From positions 1 to 64,000 of the forward strand of contig NZ_CALART010000020.1 in the NCBI RefSeq assembly GCF_937888285.1: DNA of 64,000 nucleotides, written 5' to 3'. The DNA is from an uncultured Aquimonas sp. GTDB taxonomy: Bacteria > Pseudomonadota > Gammaproteobacteria > Xanthomonadales > Xanthomonadaceae. Of the stretch, positions 51,709-60,252 are shown in pieces. The notes beneath the pieces were generated by a model that saw only the letters and a program-made list of their open reading frames with translations, had not been told where the DNA came from and ran no database searches. A program made the translations under genes and the position numbers. The stretch's first letter is position 1; the number at the start of each line of letters is the position of its first letter.

Positions 51709-51820
51709 CGGCGCTCTATCCTTGTATTCGGATGGATGGATGGGTGAAGCGGGCGCGCATGATACACGCCGACCCCGGGGATTGCATGACGCGCGTTGTC
51801 AAGCCTTCAGGCGCGAAGCC

Positions 51821-52786
51821 TTACAGCCAGCGGACTTTCTTGAGCTTGCGGTACAGCAGCAGGCAGACCGTCAGGGTAAACCCCATCACCCCGAGGTAGC
51901 CGAAGCGGCTCGCGAGTTCAGGCATGGCTTCGAAGTTCATGCCGTACCAGCCGGTCACCAGGGTCGGTACGGCGAGCAAGGCCGCCCAGCCGGCGAGCCG
52001 CTTCACCACTTCGCCCTGGGCGACGGTGACCAGAGCCAGGTTCACGCTCATCGCCGCGGTCAGCATCTCGCGCAGGGTGTCGGTGGCGTCGTTGATGCGC
52101 CGGGCGTGGTCGAGCACGTCGCGGAAGTACACCCGCGTGTCGGCATGGATCAGGTTGGGATAGAGCCGCACCAGCGGGGCCAGCACGTCCTGCAGCGGCG
52201 CCACCGCCAGCCGCAGGCGGGTCAGCTCACGCTTCAGCTGGTACAGGCGCTGCACCGTGTCGCGCTTGAAGTCCTCCTCGAAGATGTCGTGCTCCAGCGT
52301 GTCCAGGCCCGCGCGGAAGTCATCGACGATCGGGAAGTAGTGGTCGACGATCTGGTCGAGCACGGCGTACAGGCCGAAGCTGGGCCCGGCGGCGAGGTAT
52401 TCCGGATCGCGCTCGCAGCGCGCCCGGGCCGGCGCGTAGGACAGTGAGGGGCCGTGGCGGACGGTGATGAGGAAGCGCTCGCCGAGGAACAGGTGGGTCT
52501 CGCCGAATTCGACCTCCTCGCCCGGCATCTGCGCGGTGTGGACGGCGATGAAGAGGCTGTTGCCGTACTGCTCGACCTTGGGCCGCTGGTGCGCCTTGTG
52601 GGCGTCCTCGATGGCCAGCTCATGGAGGTCGAACTCCTCCTGCAGCTTTTCCAGCAGGGCGGCATCGGGCTCGACCAGGCCCATCCAGATGAAACCCTCG
52701 TGGGTACCGAGCACATCGGAGACGCGCTCGAAGTCGATGGCCTCGCGACGACCGTCGGGCAGGTAGTGGGTGCAGTGCACGATCAT
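51821..52786 (-). CDS. corA: CorA-family magnesium/cobalt transporter
   Basis: This 321-residue inner-membrane channel has a large cytoplasmic N-terminal domain (to about 255), then TM1 ending in the signature YGMNFEAMPE (GMN 282-284) and TM2 (about 295-313) followed by a basic tail (RKLKKVRWL). Its ATG overlaps the folC stop by 4 nt, an unusual partner. Confidence 0.95.
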   Translation of the reverse strand: MIVHCTHYLPDGRREAIDFERVSDVLGTHEGFIWMGLVEPDAALLEKLQEEFDLHELAIEDAHKAHQRPKVEQYGNSLFIAVHTAQMPGEEVEFGETHLFLGERFLITVRHGPSLSYAPARARCERDPEYLAAGPSFGLYAVLDQIVDHYFPIVDDFRAGLDTLEHDIFEEDFKRDTVQRLYQLKRELTRLRLAVAPLQDVLAPLVRLYPNLIHADTRVYFRDVLDHARRINDATDTLREMLTAAMSVNLALVTVAQGEVVKRLAGWAALLAVPTLVTGWYGMNFEAMPELASRFGYLGVMGFTLTVCLLLYRKLKKVRWL

Positions 52787-54039
52787 GCGGGCAGGCGTCC
52801 GAGTTGGCGCAGGGCGGCGAAGGCTTCGCCGACGGTGTGGAAGGAGCCGAACACCAGCACGCGCATGTCCGGGCTGGCCTCGGCGAGTGCCGCGCGCAGG
52901 GCGGCGTCGACATCGATGTGCGGATGCAGGCGTGCATCGGGTGCCGCGGCCTTCATGCGTGCGGCCAGGGCCGCGGCGCTCTGGCTGCGCCCGGCGACTT
53001 CGAGCCCAGCGAGATGCCAGTGCGCGATCGCATGCCGCAACGGCGCCACCACGCCATCGATGTCCTTGTCGGCGAGTGCTGCGAACACCGCGACGGTCGG
53101 CTTCGGATGCGCGTCGAGCCATTGGGCCAGCTGCCGCGCGGCCTGCGGGTTGTGGCCGACGTCGAGCACGATCTCCGGCGCGCCCGCGATGCGCTGCAGG
53201 CGCGCGCGCGGCGCGGCGTTCGCAATCCCCGCTGCGATCGCGGCCTCGGGCAGGCCGAGCAGGCGCAGCGCGCGCGTCGCCAGCGCGGCGTTGTCGAGCT
53301 GCGCAGGGGCGCTCAGCCGCGGATAGGGCAGCCGCAGCGCGCCCTGTGCATCGCGGTAGCTCAAGCTCTCTGCATTGGCTTCGACATCGAAATCGAGACC
53401 GCGACGCTCCAGCCGCGCGCCGATCTGCTGCGCGTGCTGGAGCACGCTGACCGGAGGCTCGCGCTCGCCGATCAATGCAGGTCGGCCGCTGCGGAACACG
53501 CCGGCCTTCTCGCGGCCGATGTGCTCGCGAGTCGGGCCGAGCCAGTCCATGTGGTCGAGATCGACCGTGGTCAGCAGGGCGATATCGGCATCGACCAGAT
53601 TGACCGCATCGAGTCGCCCGCCCAGGCCCACTTCCAGCACCGCGACATCCAGCGCCGCGCGGGTGAACAGCCACAGCGCCGCCAGCGTGCCGAACTCGAA
53701 GAAGGTCAACGGGATCACGGTTCGCGCGGCCTCGACCGCCTCGAAGGCGGCGATCAATGCGGCATCACTGACCTCGCGACCGTCGATGCGGATGCGCTCG
53801 TGGTAGCGCTCGATATGCGGCGAGGTGTAGGCGCCGCAGCGCAGGCCGGCGGCCAGGCAGGCCGCCTCCAGCATGGCGACCGTCGAGCCCTTGCCATTGG
53901 TGCCGGCGACGGTCAGCACGCGCGCGGCCGGTTGCAGCACGCCCAGGGCTTCGGCGACCGGGCGCACGCGCTCCAGGCCCATCTCGATGTTCTTCGGGTG
54001 CAGGCGCAGCTGGTGGTCCAGCCAGGCGGTGACGTCCAT
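52783..54039 (-). CDS. folC: bifunctional dihydrofolate synthase/folylpolyglutamate synthase
   Basis: This 418-residue Mur-ligase-fold enzyme adds glutamate to dihydropteroate and folates. The P-loop is TVAGTNGKGSTVAM, followed by GAYTSPHIERYHERIRIDG, LEVGLGGRLDAVNLVDAD and the C-terminal domain with LDVGHNPQAARQLA. ATG 54039 starts the conserved MDVTAWLDHQLRLHP block. Confidence 0.95.
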   Translation of the reverse strand: MDVTAWLDHQLRLHPKNIEMGLERVRPVAEALGVLQPAARVLTVAGTNGKGSTVAMLEAACLAAGLRCGAYTSPHIERYHERIRIDGREVSDAALIAAFEAVEAARTVIPLTFFEFGTLAALWLFTRAALDVAVLEVGLGGRLDAVNLVDADIALLTTVDLDHMDWLGPTREHIGREKAGVFRSGRPALIGEREPPVSVLQHAQQIGARLERRGLDFDVEANAESLSYRDAQGALRLPYPRLSAPAQLDNAALATRALRLLGLPEAAIAAGIANAAPRARLQRIAGAPEIVLDVGHNPQAARQLAQWLDAHPKPTVAVFAALADKDIDGVVAPLRHAIAHWHLAGLEVAGRSQSAAALAARMKAAAPDARLHPHIDVDAALRAALAEASPDMRVLVFGSFHTVGEAFAALRQLGRLPA

Positions 54040-54108
54040 GCGGCAGCGTGTGGAAGGATTGGCTGAACGCGCAGCATAGCCGCCGACGGCGCCGCCACGC
54101 CGCGCTTC

Positions 54109-54114
54109 TATAAT
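54109..54114 (+). promoter_or_regulatory. tdh -10 element
   Basis: A perfect TATAAT lies 46 bp before the tdh ATG, in the divergent gap with folC. No convincing -35 is seen 16-18 nt upstream. Confidence 0.5.
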
Positions 54115-54160
54115 CCGCGACCTGCGCAGCCTGCCGCTGCCCCCACCCGAGGATGCCCCG

Positions 54161-55195
54161 ATGTCGATGATGATGAAGGCCCTGGTCAAGCGCGAAGCCG
54201 GCAAGGGCATCTGGATGGAGGAGGTGCCGATGCCGCAGATCGGCCCCAACGAGGTCCTGGTCAAGCTGGAGAAGACCGCGATCTGCGGCACCGACCTGCA
54301 CATCTACAAGTGGGACGAGTGGAGCCAGCGCACGATCAAGCCCGGCCTCGTGATCGGCCATGAGTTCGTCGGCCGTATCGCCGAGCTGGGCAGCGCGGTC
54401 ACCGGCTACACGGTCGGCCAGCGCGTCTCCGCCGAGGGGCACATCGTCTGCGGCGTCTGCCGCAACTGCCGCGCCGGCCGCCAGCACCTGTGCCCGCACA
54501 CCGTCGGCATCGGCGTGAACCGCCACGGCGCCTTCGCCGAGTACATCGCGGTACCGGCCAGCAACCTGTGGCCGATCCACGACCAGATCCCCAGCGAGCT
54601 GGCGGCCTTCTTCGACCCCTACGGCAACGCCGCGCACTGCGCGCTGGAGTTCGACGTGATCGGCGAGGACGTGCTGATCACCGGCGCCGGCCCGATCGGC
54701 ATCATCGCCGCCGGCATCTGCAAGCACATCGGCGCGCGCAACGTGGTGGTGACCGACGTCAACGACTACCGCCTGAAGCTGGCCGCGGACATGGGTGCCA
54801 CCCGCGTGGTCAACGTCGCCAAGACCTCGCTGAAGGAGGTCATGTCCGACCTGCACATGGAAGGCTTCGATGTCGGCCTTGAGATGAGCGGCAACGCCCA
54901 CGCCTTCAATGACATGCTCGACTGCATGTACCACGGCGGCAAGATCGCTCTGCTGGGTATCCTTCCGAAAGGCGCGGGCATCGACTGGGACCGCATCATC
55001 TTCAAGGGCCTGACCGTGCAGGGCATCTACGGCCGCAAGATGTACGAGACCTGGTACAAGATGACGCAGATGGTGCTCACCGGCTTCCCGCTGCAGAAGG
55101 TGCTGACCCACCAGATCCACATCGACGACTTCCAGCGCGGCTTCGAGCTGATGGAAGCCGGCACCTGCGGCAAGGTGGTCTGCAGTTGGAGCTGA
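54161..55195 (+). CDS. tdh: L-threonine 3-dehydrogenase
   Basis: This 344-residue zinc-dependent alcohol dehydrogenase-family enzyme oxidises threonine to 2-amino-3-ketobutyrate. Features are the catalytic zinc Cys in AICGTDLHIYKWDEW, GHEFVGRI, the structural-zinc Cys cluster (CGVCRNCRAGRQHLC) and a NAD-binding loop TGAGPIGI. No kbl (glycine C-acetyltransferase) is adjacent. The stop lies inside the start of the next gene. Confidence 0.96.
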   Translation: MSMMMKALVKREAGKGIWMEEVPMPQIGPNEVLVKLEKTAICGTDLHIYKWDEWSQRTIKPGLVIGHEFVGRIAELGSAVTGYTVGQRVSAEGHIVCGVCRNCRAGRQHLCPHTVGIGVNRHGAFAEYIAVPASNLWPIHDQIPSELAAFFDPYGNAAHCALEFDVIGEDVLITGAGPIGIIAAGICKHIGARNVVVTDVNDYRLKLAADMGATRVVNVAKTSLKEVMSDLHMEGFDVGLEMSGNAHAFNDMLDCMYHGGKIALLGILPKGAGIDWDRIIFKGLTVQGIYGRKMYETWYKMTQMVLTGFPLQKVLTHQIHIDDFQRGFELMEAGTCGKVVCSWS

Positions 55196-56655
55196 TCCGC
55201 GGCGCCTTTCGCGGCGGCCTCGTGGCAGGCATGGCGCTGGCGTCCCTCGCGGTCGCCCGCGCCGACGACTTCGTCGATCCCTTCCTCGGCGCCGATGCCG
55301 ACATCGAGCTCGCGGCACCGGCTGAGCCCTCGCCTGCGCGCGTCGAGGAAGAGACCGAAGCCGAGCCCGAGCTGGCCAGCGCCGAGCTGCTGCCACCGGC
55401 CCTGCTGGCCGGCCCGGATTACCGCGTCGAAGCGCGCGCGCAGCTGCACGGCTTCCAGGCGCACTTCGTTTTGCATACCGACTACGGCGAACTGACCGCC
55501 GAGAGCGTCGAGATCCTCGCGCTGCGCGTGCACGAGATGGAAGCGCTCAAGGTGCTGCATGCCGAGTCGGTCACCGCCGCGCTGGCAAAGTCCGGCGCGG
55601 AAGCGGTGATGGCGCCACTGCGCGCGGTTGCCAATGTGATCCAGCGACCGGGCGAAGCGATCACCGGCCTGCCCAAGGGAGTCTGGCGCTACTTCAGCGA
55701 GCGGGTGACGCGCATCGGCCAGCGCGCCAAGCGTCTGGGCGCGCGCGCCGACCAGCGGATCAGCCACGACGGCTCGCCCTTCGATGCCGCCGATGCGCCG
55801 ATGGCGGCGAGCCGCCGCGCCCGCGAGAAACAGGACGACAGCTGGTTCGGCGACGTCGGCGACGAGGTCGTGCGCCTGGCCAAGAGCGAGGCGGGCTACG
55901 GCCGCGCGCGCCGCGAGCTGGCAGCGCGACTCGGTATCGATCCCTTCACCGGCAACCCGCTGATCCGCGAGCGCCTCGACAAACTGGCCTGGGCAGCCAC
56001 CGCCGGCAAGCTCGGCGTGGGCCAGGCCATGGGCCTGCTCGATCCGGTGACCAGCGAGGTGCTCGGCACCAGCAGCGAGGTCAACCGGCTGGTGCTGGAG
56101 CTGCCGCCGGAAGACCTGCGCCGCCGCAATGACGAGCGCCTGATGGGCCTCGGCGCCGACGAGGCGCTGCGCTACACCTTCCTGCAGTTCGGACGCTACT
56201 CGCCGACCCTGCAAACGGCGCTGGTCGAATGGCTGGAACGGCTGCAGCCCAAGTCCGGCGTCGACGCCCTGCTGGAGATCGCGCTGATGGCGCAGAACGA
56301 AGTCGAGGCGCGCTTCATGGTCAATGCACTGGCGATGATCCATGCGCATCTCGGCGATCGTGCCATCGGCGGGCACCTGGTCGGCGTGGGCGCCCTGCTC
56401 GCCTATGACAGTCCCGACGGCGAGCGGGTGTTTCCGCTGCCGGTGGATCTGCTGTCGTGGACGCCGGACACCGCGCGCTGGTTCGCCCAGCCCGGGCTCT
56501 GGGATCACCGCAACCGCAGCCTGCTGGTCGGCGGTGCGGCCAGCATGAAGGCCCAGCGCGCGCTCAGCCGCGATGGCTGGAACCTGTTCCTGCATCTGCG
56601 CTACGAGGGTGCGCCCGAGTACGCGCCTGGCTGGGGCACGCTGCCGCCAGGCTGA
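55186..56655 (+). CDS. unknown secreted, mostly helical protein
   Basis: I do not recognise a family for this 489-residue protein. It has a signal peptide (FRGGLVAGMALASLAVARA, cleavage before DDF), an acidic Pro/Glu linker (about 35-70), then a helical body. Notable stretches are MAPLRAVANVIQRPGEAITGLPKGVWRYFSE, which looks amphipathic, and WFGDVGDEVVRLAKSEAGYGRARRELAARLGIDPFTGNPLIRERL. The start is taken as TTG 55186, overlapping the tdh stop, because the first in-frame ATG (55231) would cut the signal peptide. Its last 55 bp overlap the 3' end of the convergent sortase gene. Confidence 0.7.
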   Translation: MELIRGAFRGGLVAGMALASLAVARADDFVDPFLGADADIELAAPAEPSPARVEEETEAEPELASAELLPPALLAGPDYRVEARAQLHGFQAHFVLHTDYGELTAESVEILALRVHEMEALKVLHAESVTAALAKSGAEAVMAPLRAVANVIQRPGEAITGLPKGVWRYFSERVTRIGQRAKRLGARADQRISHDGSPFDAADAPMAASRRAREKQDDSWFGDVGDEVVRLAKSEAGYGRARRELAARLGIDPFTGNPLIRERLDKLAWAATAGKLGVGQAMGLLDPVTSEVLGTSSEVNRLVLELPPEDLRRRNDERLMGLGADEALRYTFLQFGRYSPTLQTALVEWLERLQPKSGVDALLEIALMAQNEVEARFMVNALAMIHAHLGDRAIGGHLVGVGALLAYDSPDGERVFPLPVDLLSWTPDTARWFAQPGLWDHRNRSLLVGGAASMKAQRALSRDGWNLFLHLRYEGAPEYAPGWGTLPPG

Positions 56656-57275
56656 GCGAGGGCTTCCTGCTCCAGCGGCAGGAAGCGCAGCACCAGCCGC
56701 AGCGGCCCGCCGGCTTCCGCCGCATCAAAGGGCCAGCAGGTGACCAGCAGCAGTTGATCCTCGCCCGCCTCGGGCGCCAATGCGTGCTCGCGCACGTCGA
56801 GGATGTGGCGCTCCTGCAGGCGGTAGCGGCGCCTGCCCTGCACGCCCTCCAGTTCGAGCGTCGCCCCCGCGGCCAGGTTGCGCAGCCACGCGAAATGGGT
56901 GTCGCGATGGGCGCTGATCACCACGGTGCCCTGCCCGCCCGGCGCGGCGGAGGCCGGATTCCAGCCGGGCCCGAAGGCCAGCACGCGGCCGCTGTCGCCG
57001 GCCAACACCACCTGTTCCGCGCCGACATCCGCGCGGCGCAACAGCGCGACCGCGCGGGTATCGGCCCAGCCCCAGGGCGGCTGCGCTTCGCCCGTCGTGC
57101 GCGCCGCATGCCAGCTCCGCGCCAGCAGCCACTGCGCCAGCTCGGCCTTGGCGGGAATCCACAGGGCCTGCACCAGCAGCAGGCCGCTGGCCAACAGCAG
57201 GCTCGGCGCGAACAGGTGATGGCGGACGGCGCGAAGCGCTGTCTTCGCTGTCGGCGCAGCAATCGAACCGTGCAT
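56601..57275 (-). CDS. class GN (proteobacterial) sortase
   Basis: This 224-residue membrane-anchored transpeptidase has an N-terminal TM (about 22-42). The sortase fold has catalytic H123 (VVISAHRDTHFAWLRNL), C180 (LLLVTCWPFD) and an Arg in GPLRLVLRF. Sortases of this class in Gram-negative bacteria are normally paired with one VIT/vWA substrate, which here lies 3 bp upstream on the same strand. It would cleave and relocate that protein. Its 3' end overlaps the opposite-strand gene by 55 bp. Confidence 0.9.
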   Translation of the reverse strand: MHGSIAAPTAKTALRAVRHHLFAPSLLLASGLLLVQALWIPAKAELAQWLLARSWHAARTTGEAQPPWGWADTRAVALLRRADVGAEQVVLAGDSGRVLAFGPGWNPASAAPGGQGTVVISAHRDTHFAWLRNLAAGATLELEGVQGRRRYRLQERHILDVREHALAPEAGEDQLLLVTCWPFDAAEAGGPLRLVLRFLPLEQEALAQPGGSVPQPGAYSGAPS

Positions 57276-57278
57276 GTC

Positions 57279-59294
57279 TCAGCCCTGCGCCAGCAGTCGA
57301 CGCTGGCCGGGCCTGCCTTCGCGCTGCCAGACCAGCAGCGCCAGGGCGATCGCGCCCAGCAGCAGGGCCAGCCGCAGACTGCGCTCGAAGCCGGTGGCGC
57401 CGGCGGCGAAGTCGACCGATCCCGCCGGCGCGGCGTTGGCGAACTGCAGCGAGGCGAGATCCGCGGCCTCGGGCCGGCGCGGCGTACGGTCGACGGCGAC
57501 GAAACTGGTGTAGGGGCTGGCAAGACCATGCTCCAGCGCGAGAGTGAGCACGGCCGTGCGCACCTCGTCGGCGCTCGCGCCCTGGCGCAGACTGTCCTCC
57601 AGCTCGGCGATGCGGGCCGCCGCCCACAGCCGCGCCACGCCCTCGGTCGAGGCCAGGCGGGGCTCACCCAGCTTCACCTCGGCGCGCCAGGACAGATCCG
57701 GCGCGGTGCCTTCGAGCGCAGCCTGCGCGCCGCCCTTCGGCAGCCGCAGCAGCACCTGCAGTGGCTCGCCGAGATACAGATCGGGCAGCTGCGCCGGATA
57801 GGCCTCGGCACCCTCGGGCCATGCCGCCTTCAGGTCGCGCAGGGCGGGCTGGCCGAGCTTGGCCAGCAGTTGGTCTGTGACGTCTGCGACGTCCTCGATG
57901 CGGCGGATCGTCACCTGCGCGCCGCGACCGACTTCAGCCATGCGCCGCAGGATGTGCGCGTTGGGCGCGCTGCCGATGCCGACCGCGAACAGCCGCGCCT
58001 CGCCGCGACCGTGCTCGATGTGGTTGAGCAGTTGCGCCTCGTTGCTGATCGCGCCGTCGGTGATCAGCACCACCTGGCGCAGGTGGCTGGGCGTGGCCGG
58101 CATGGCGAAGGCCTCGATCAGCGGCGCCAGCATCTCGGTGCCGCCGTCTGCGTTCAGGGCCTGAACGAAGCTGCGGGCGTGCGCGATATTGGCGGCACGG
58201 GCTTCGACCGGCTGCGGAAAAACGCTGTCGAAGCGGTGATCGAAGCGGATCACGTTGAAGCGATCCGAGGCACGCAGCCCGGTCAGCGCGCGGTCCACCG
58301 CCGCCTTGGCCTGCTGCATCGAGGCGCCGTGCATCGAGCCGGAGTTGTCGACGACCAGGATCAGCTCGCGCGGCACCGGCGCCACCGGTCGGGTCGGCGG
58401 AATCAGGGTCAGGAAGGCATAGCGGGCATCGGCGCGGTCCTCGACGAACAGCGCCTGCTGGGGCTGCGCGCTGGGCTGCGGCGCCCAGCGCAGCTCGAAG
58501 TCGCGGTCGCTGTCGACCCGGGTATCGCCGAGTTCGATGCGGTGACGCTCGCCCTCACGACGCACGGCGATGGCATGGCTGGGGCTGTCGATGCTGGCCA
58601 GCGGCAGGCCGGCATCGAGATCGACGCCGAGGCTGAACGTCGGCGCTGCGGCCGAGCCCAACGCGATGCCCTGTGCGGGCACTTCGGCAGCCTGCGGGCG
58701 ATCCAGCGCGGCGTCCGCCTCGCTGCGGCCGCCGTGGTAGGGCGGCACGAAGGTCAGTGGCAGGCCCAGGCTGAAGCGGCCGTCCTGCCAGCGCACCTTC
58801 TGCCAGTAGCCGATCTCGATCTCGACGGTCTCGCCGGGGCCGATATTGGCGACGCGGGTCTGGAACAGGTTCGGGCGCTCGCGCTCGACCAGACTGGCGG
58901 TGCGGCCTTCGCTGGCCGCGGCGGCATAGGTGGCCGCGGCCTGCTGTTTTTCCTGGACCTCACCCTCGATCAGGCGCTCGCCGACCTGCATGCGCAGGCG
59001 GCCGACCGCGGCGTCGTCCGGCAGCGGCAGGCGGTAGCGGCCCTCCATCCACTCGCCGCTGGCGTTGCTGAAGCGCTGGCGCACCCGCACTTCGGCCATC
59101 AGACCGCGTACGCGCAGGTCGACGTGGGTCTCCAGGGCGAAAGAGGACTGCCAGTCCTCAGCACCCTGCGCGCGCAGTGCCAGGCCATCGGCCGGGGCGA
59201 GGCCATCGGCCTGGGCGACGCTGCTGGCGAGCAGCAGGACGACGCCGAAGGTGCGCGCGACGGCAACGAGGGGAGCGAAGCGTGGGGTCTGCAT
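57279..59294 (-). CDS. VIT/vWA-domain sortase substrate (marine proteobacterial sortase target type)
   Basis: This 671-residue exported protein has a signal peptide (to about residue 30), a VIT domain (about 50-180, VRVRQRFSNASGEWMEGRYRLPLPDDAAV) and a vWA domain with the MIDAS motif (LILVVDNSGSMHG; ITDGAISNE). A C-terminal sorting-like region follows: hydrophobic stretch LRLALLLGAIALALLVW and basic tail (REGRPGQRR). The Pro-Xxx-Thr-type recognition motif of related substrates is not obvious; the region before the TM reads VDFAAGATGFE. AAGGAGG precedes ATG 59294. Paired with the sortase 3 bp downstream. Confidence 0.9.
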   Translation of the reverse strand: MQTPRFAPLVAVARTFGVVLLLASSVAQADGLAPADGLALRAQGAEDWQSSFALETHVDLRVRGLMAEVRVRQRFSNASGEWMEGRYRLPLPDDAAVGRLRMQVGERLIEGEVQEKQQAAATYAAAASEGRTASLVERERPNLFQTRVANIGPGETVEIEIGYWQKVRWQDGRFSLGLPLTFVPPYHGGRSEADAALDRPQAAEVPAQGIALGSAAAPTFSLGVDLDAGLPLASIDSPSHAIAVRREGERHRIELGDTRVDSDRDFELRWAPQPSAQPQQALFVEDRADARYAFLTLIPPTRPVAPVPRELILVVDNSGSMHGASMQQAKAAVDRALTGLRASDRFNVIRFDHRFDSVFPQPVEARAANIAHARSFVQALNADGGTEMLAPLIEAFAMPATPSHLRQVVLITDGAISNEAQLLNHIEHGRGEARLFAVGIGSAPNAHILRRMAEVGRGAQVTIRRIEDVADVTDQLLAKLGQPALRDLKAAWPEGAEAYPAQLPDLYLGEPLQVLLRLPKGGAQAALEGTAPDLSWRAEVKLGEPRLASTEGVARLWAAARIAELEDSLRQGASADEVRTAVLTLALEHGLASPYTSFVAVDRTPRRPEAADLASLQFANAAPAGSVDFAAGATGFERSLRLALLLGAIALALLVWQREGRPGQRRLLAQG

Positions 59295-59399
59295 GACGGC
59301 CTCCTTGGGTGGGCCGTTCCATTGCAGGACACCGCGACGTCAACGCGCGGCCACCGAAGGCGCGCGCGCTGACCGCTTGGGGCGAAACGCGGGCAGCGC

Positions 59400-60173
59400 T
59401 TACTTCAGCAGGAAAGCCGCCGCGACCGCAGCGGCCACCACCAAGGTGACCGCCACGAAGATCAGGCCGGTGCGACCGCCGCCCGTGCTCTCCACCGGTG
59501 CCGGAGCAGTGGCCTTCTGGATCTCCTGTCCAGGCACCACCAGCATGAAGCGGATCGCATCCAGCCGGAGTTCGTCGCCGTTCTTCAGCAGACCGGTCTG
59601 CACGCGCTGGCCGTTGATGAAGGTGCCGTTGGAGGAGCCGAGATCCTCGACCAGCACGCCGTCGGTGGTGGGTTTGACCTGGGCATGGCGCCGGGAGATT
59701 TCCTCGCTGGGGATCGAGATGTCGCACTCGTGGTGGCGACCGATCACCTGGGCCGACGCGACTGCGTAGGTCTTGCCAAAGGCCGCACCGGAAACACCAC
59801 GCAGCAGGTACTTGGGCAGCGCCGCGCGGACGCGAGTGGCGCCGGAATCGTCCACCTGGGCGGGTCGCGGCGCGGGCGCCGAGGACACACGTTCGACCGC
59901 AACCAGACGCGCCTGCACCGGGCCCAAGGCCAGCGAATCGCCCGGGCGCAGGAGCTGCCCTGCTTCGATGGGCTGACCGTTGATGCTGAGGCCTTTGGCG
60001 CCCTCGGCGGCGACCAGGCTGACGCGCTCGCCGTCCAGCTCCAGCGCGCACAGCTCGGGCGGCATGCCGGCGACGTCGAGCCGCACGAAGGCATCCGGCG
60101 CGGCGCCGATGCGATTGCTGCCGGGGCTGAGCAGGACGGCACCGTGTTCACCGTTGGGGAATATGAGCTTCAT
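59400..60173 (-). CDS. double FHA-domain tail-anchored protein
   Basis: This 257-residue protein has an N-terminal FHA-like domain (about 1-95, SPGSNRIGAAPDAFVRLD ... LSINGQPIEAGQLLRPGD). A canonical FHA domain follows (about 120-205, VIGRHHECDISIPSEEISRRHAQV, EDLGSSNGTFINGQRV), then a C-terminal TM (TGLIFVAVTLVVAAAVAAAFLLK). The second domain keeps the phospho-threonine binding residues (GRHHECDI, S, RRH, SSNGT). It should sit on the cytoplasmic face. It lies between the pseudokinase-FGE gene and the sortase substrate, all on one strand with short gaps. Confidence 0.88.
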   Translation of the reverse strand: MKLIFPNGEHGAVLLSPGSNRIGAAPDAFVRLDVAGMPPELCALELDGERVSLVAAEGAKGLSINGQPIEAGQLLRPGDSLALGPVQARLVAVERVSSAPAPRPAQVDDSGATRVRAALPKYLLRGVSGAAFGKTYAVASAQVIGRHHECDISIPSEEISRRHAQVKPTTDGVLVEDLGSSNGTFINGQRVQTGLLKNGDELRLDAIRFMLVVPGQEIQKATAPAPVESTGGGRTGLIFVAVTLVVAAAVAAAFLLK

Positions 60174-60252
60174 CGCGACTCTCGCAGAAGGACCGGCAGG
60201 CGGTTGCCTGTGCCGGGATGCAGCGGGTCCGGGACAGGCCGGGACCCTTGGA

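Noticed and set aside
51709..51820. A SAM riboswitch upstream of metK
   Set aside because: None of the conserved aptamer blocks (GAGGGA, GGCAACC, GGTGC-AA-TCC) is present in the leader.
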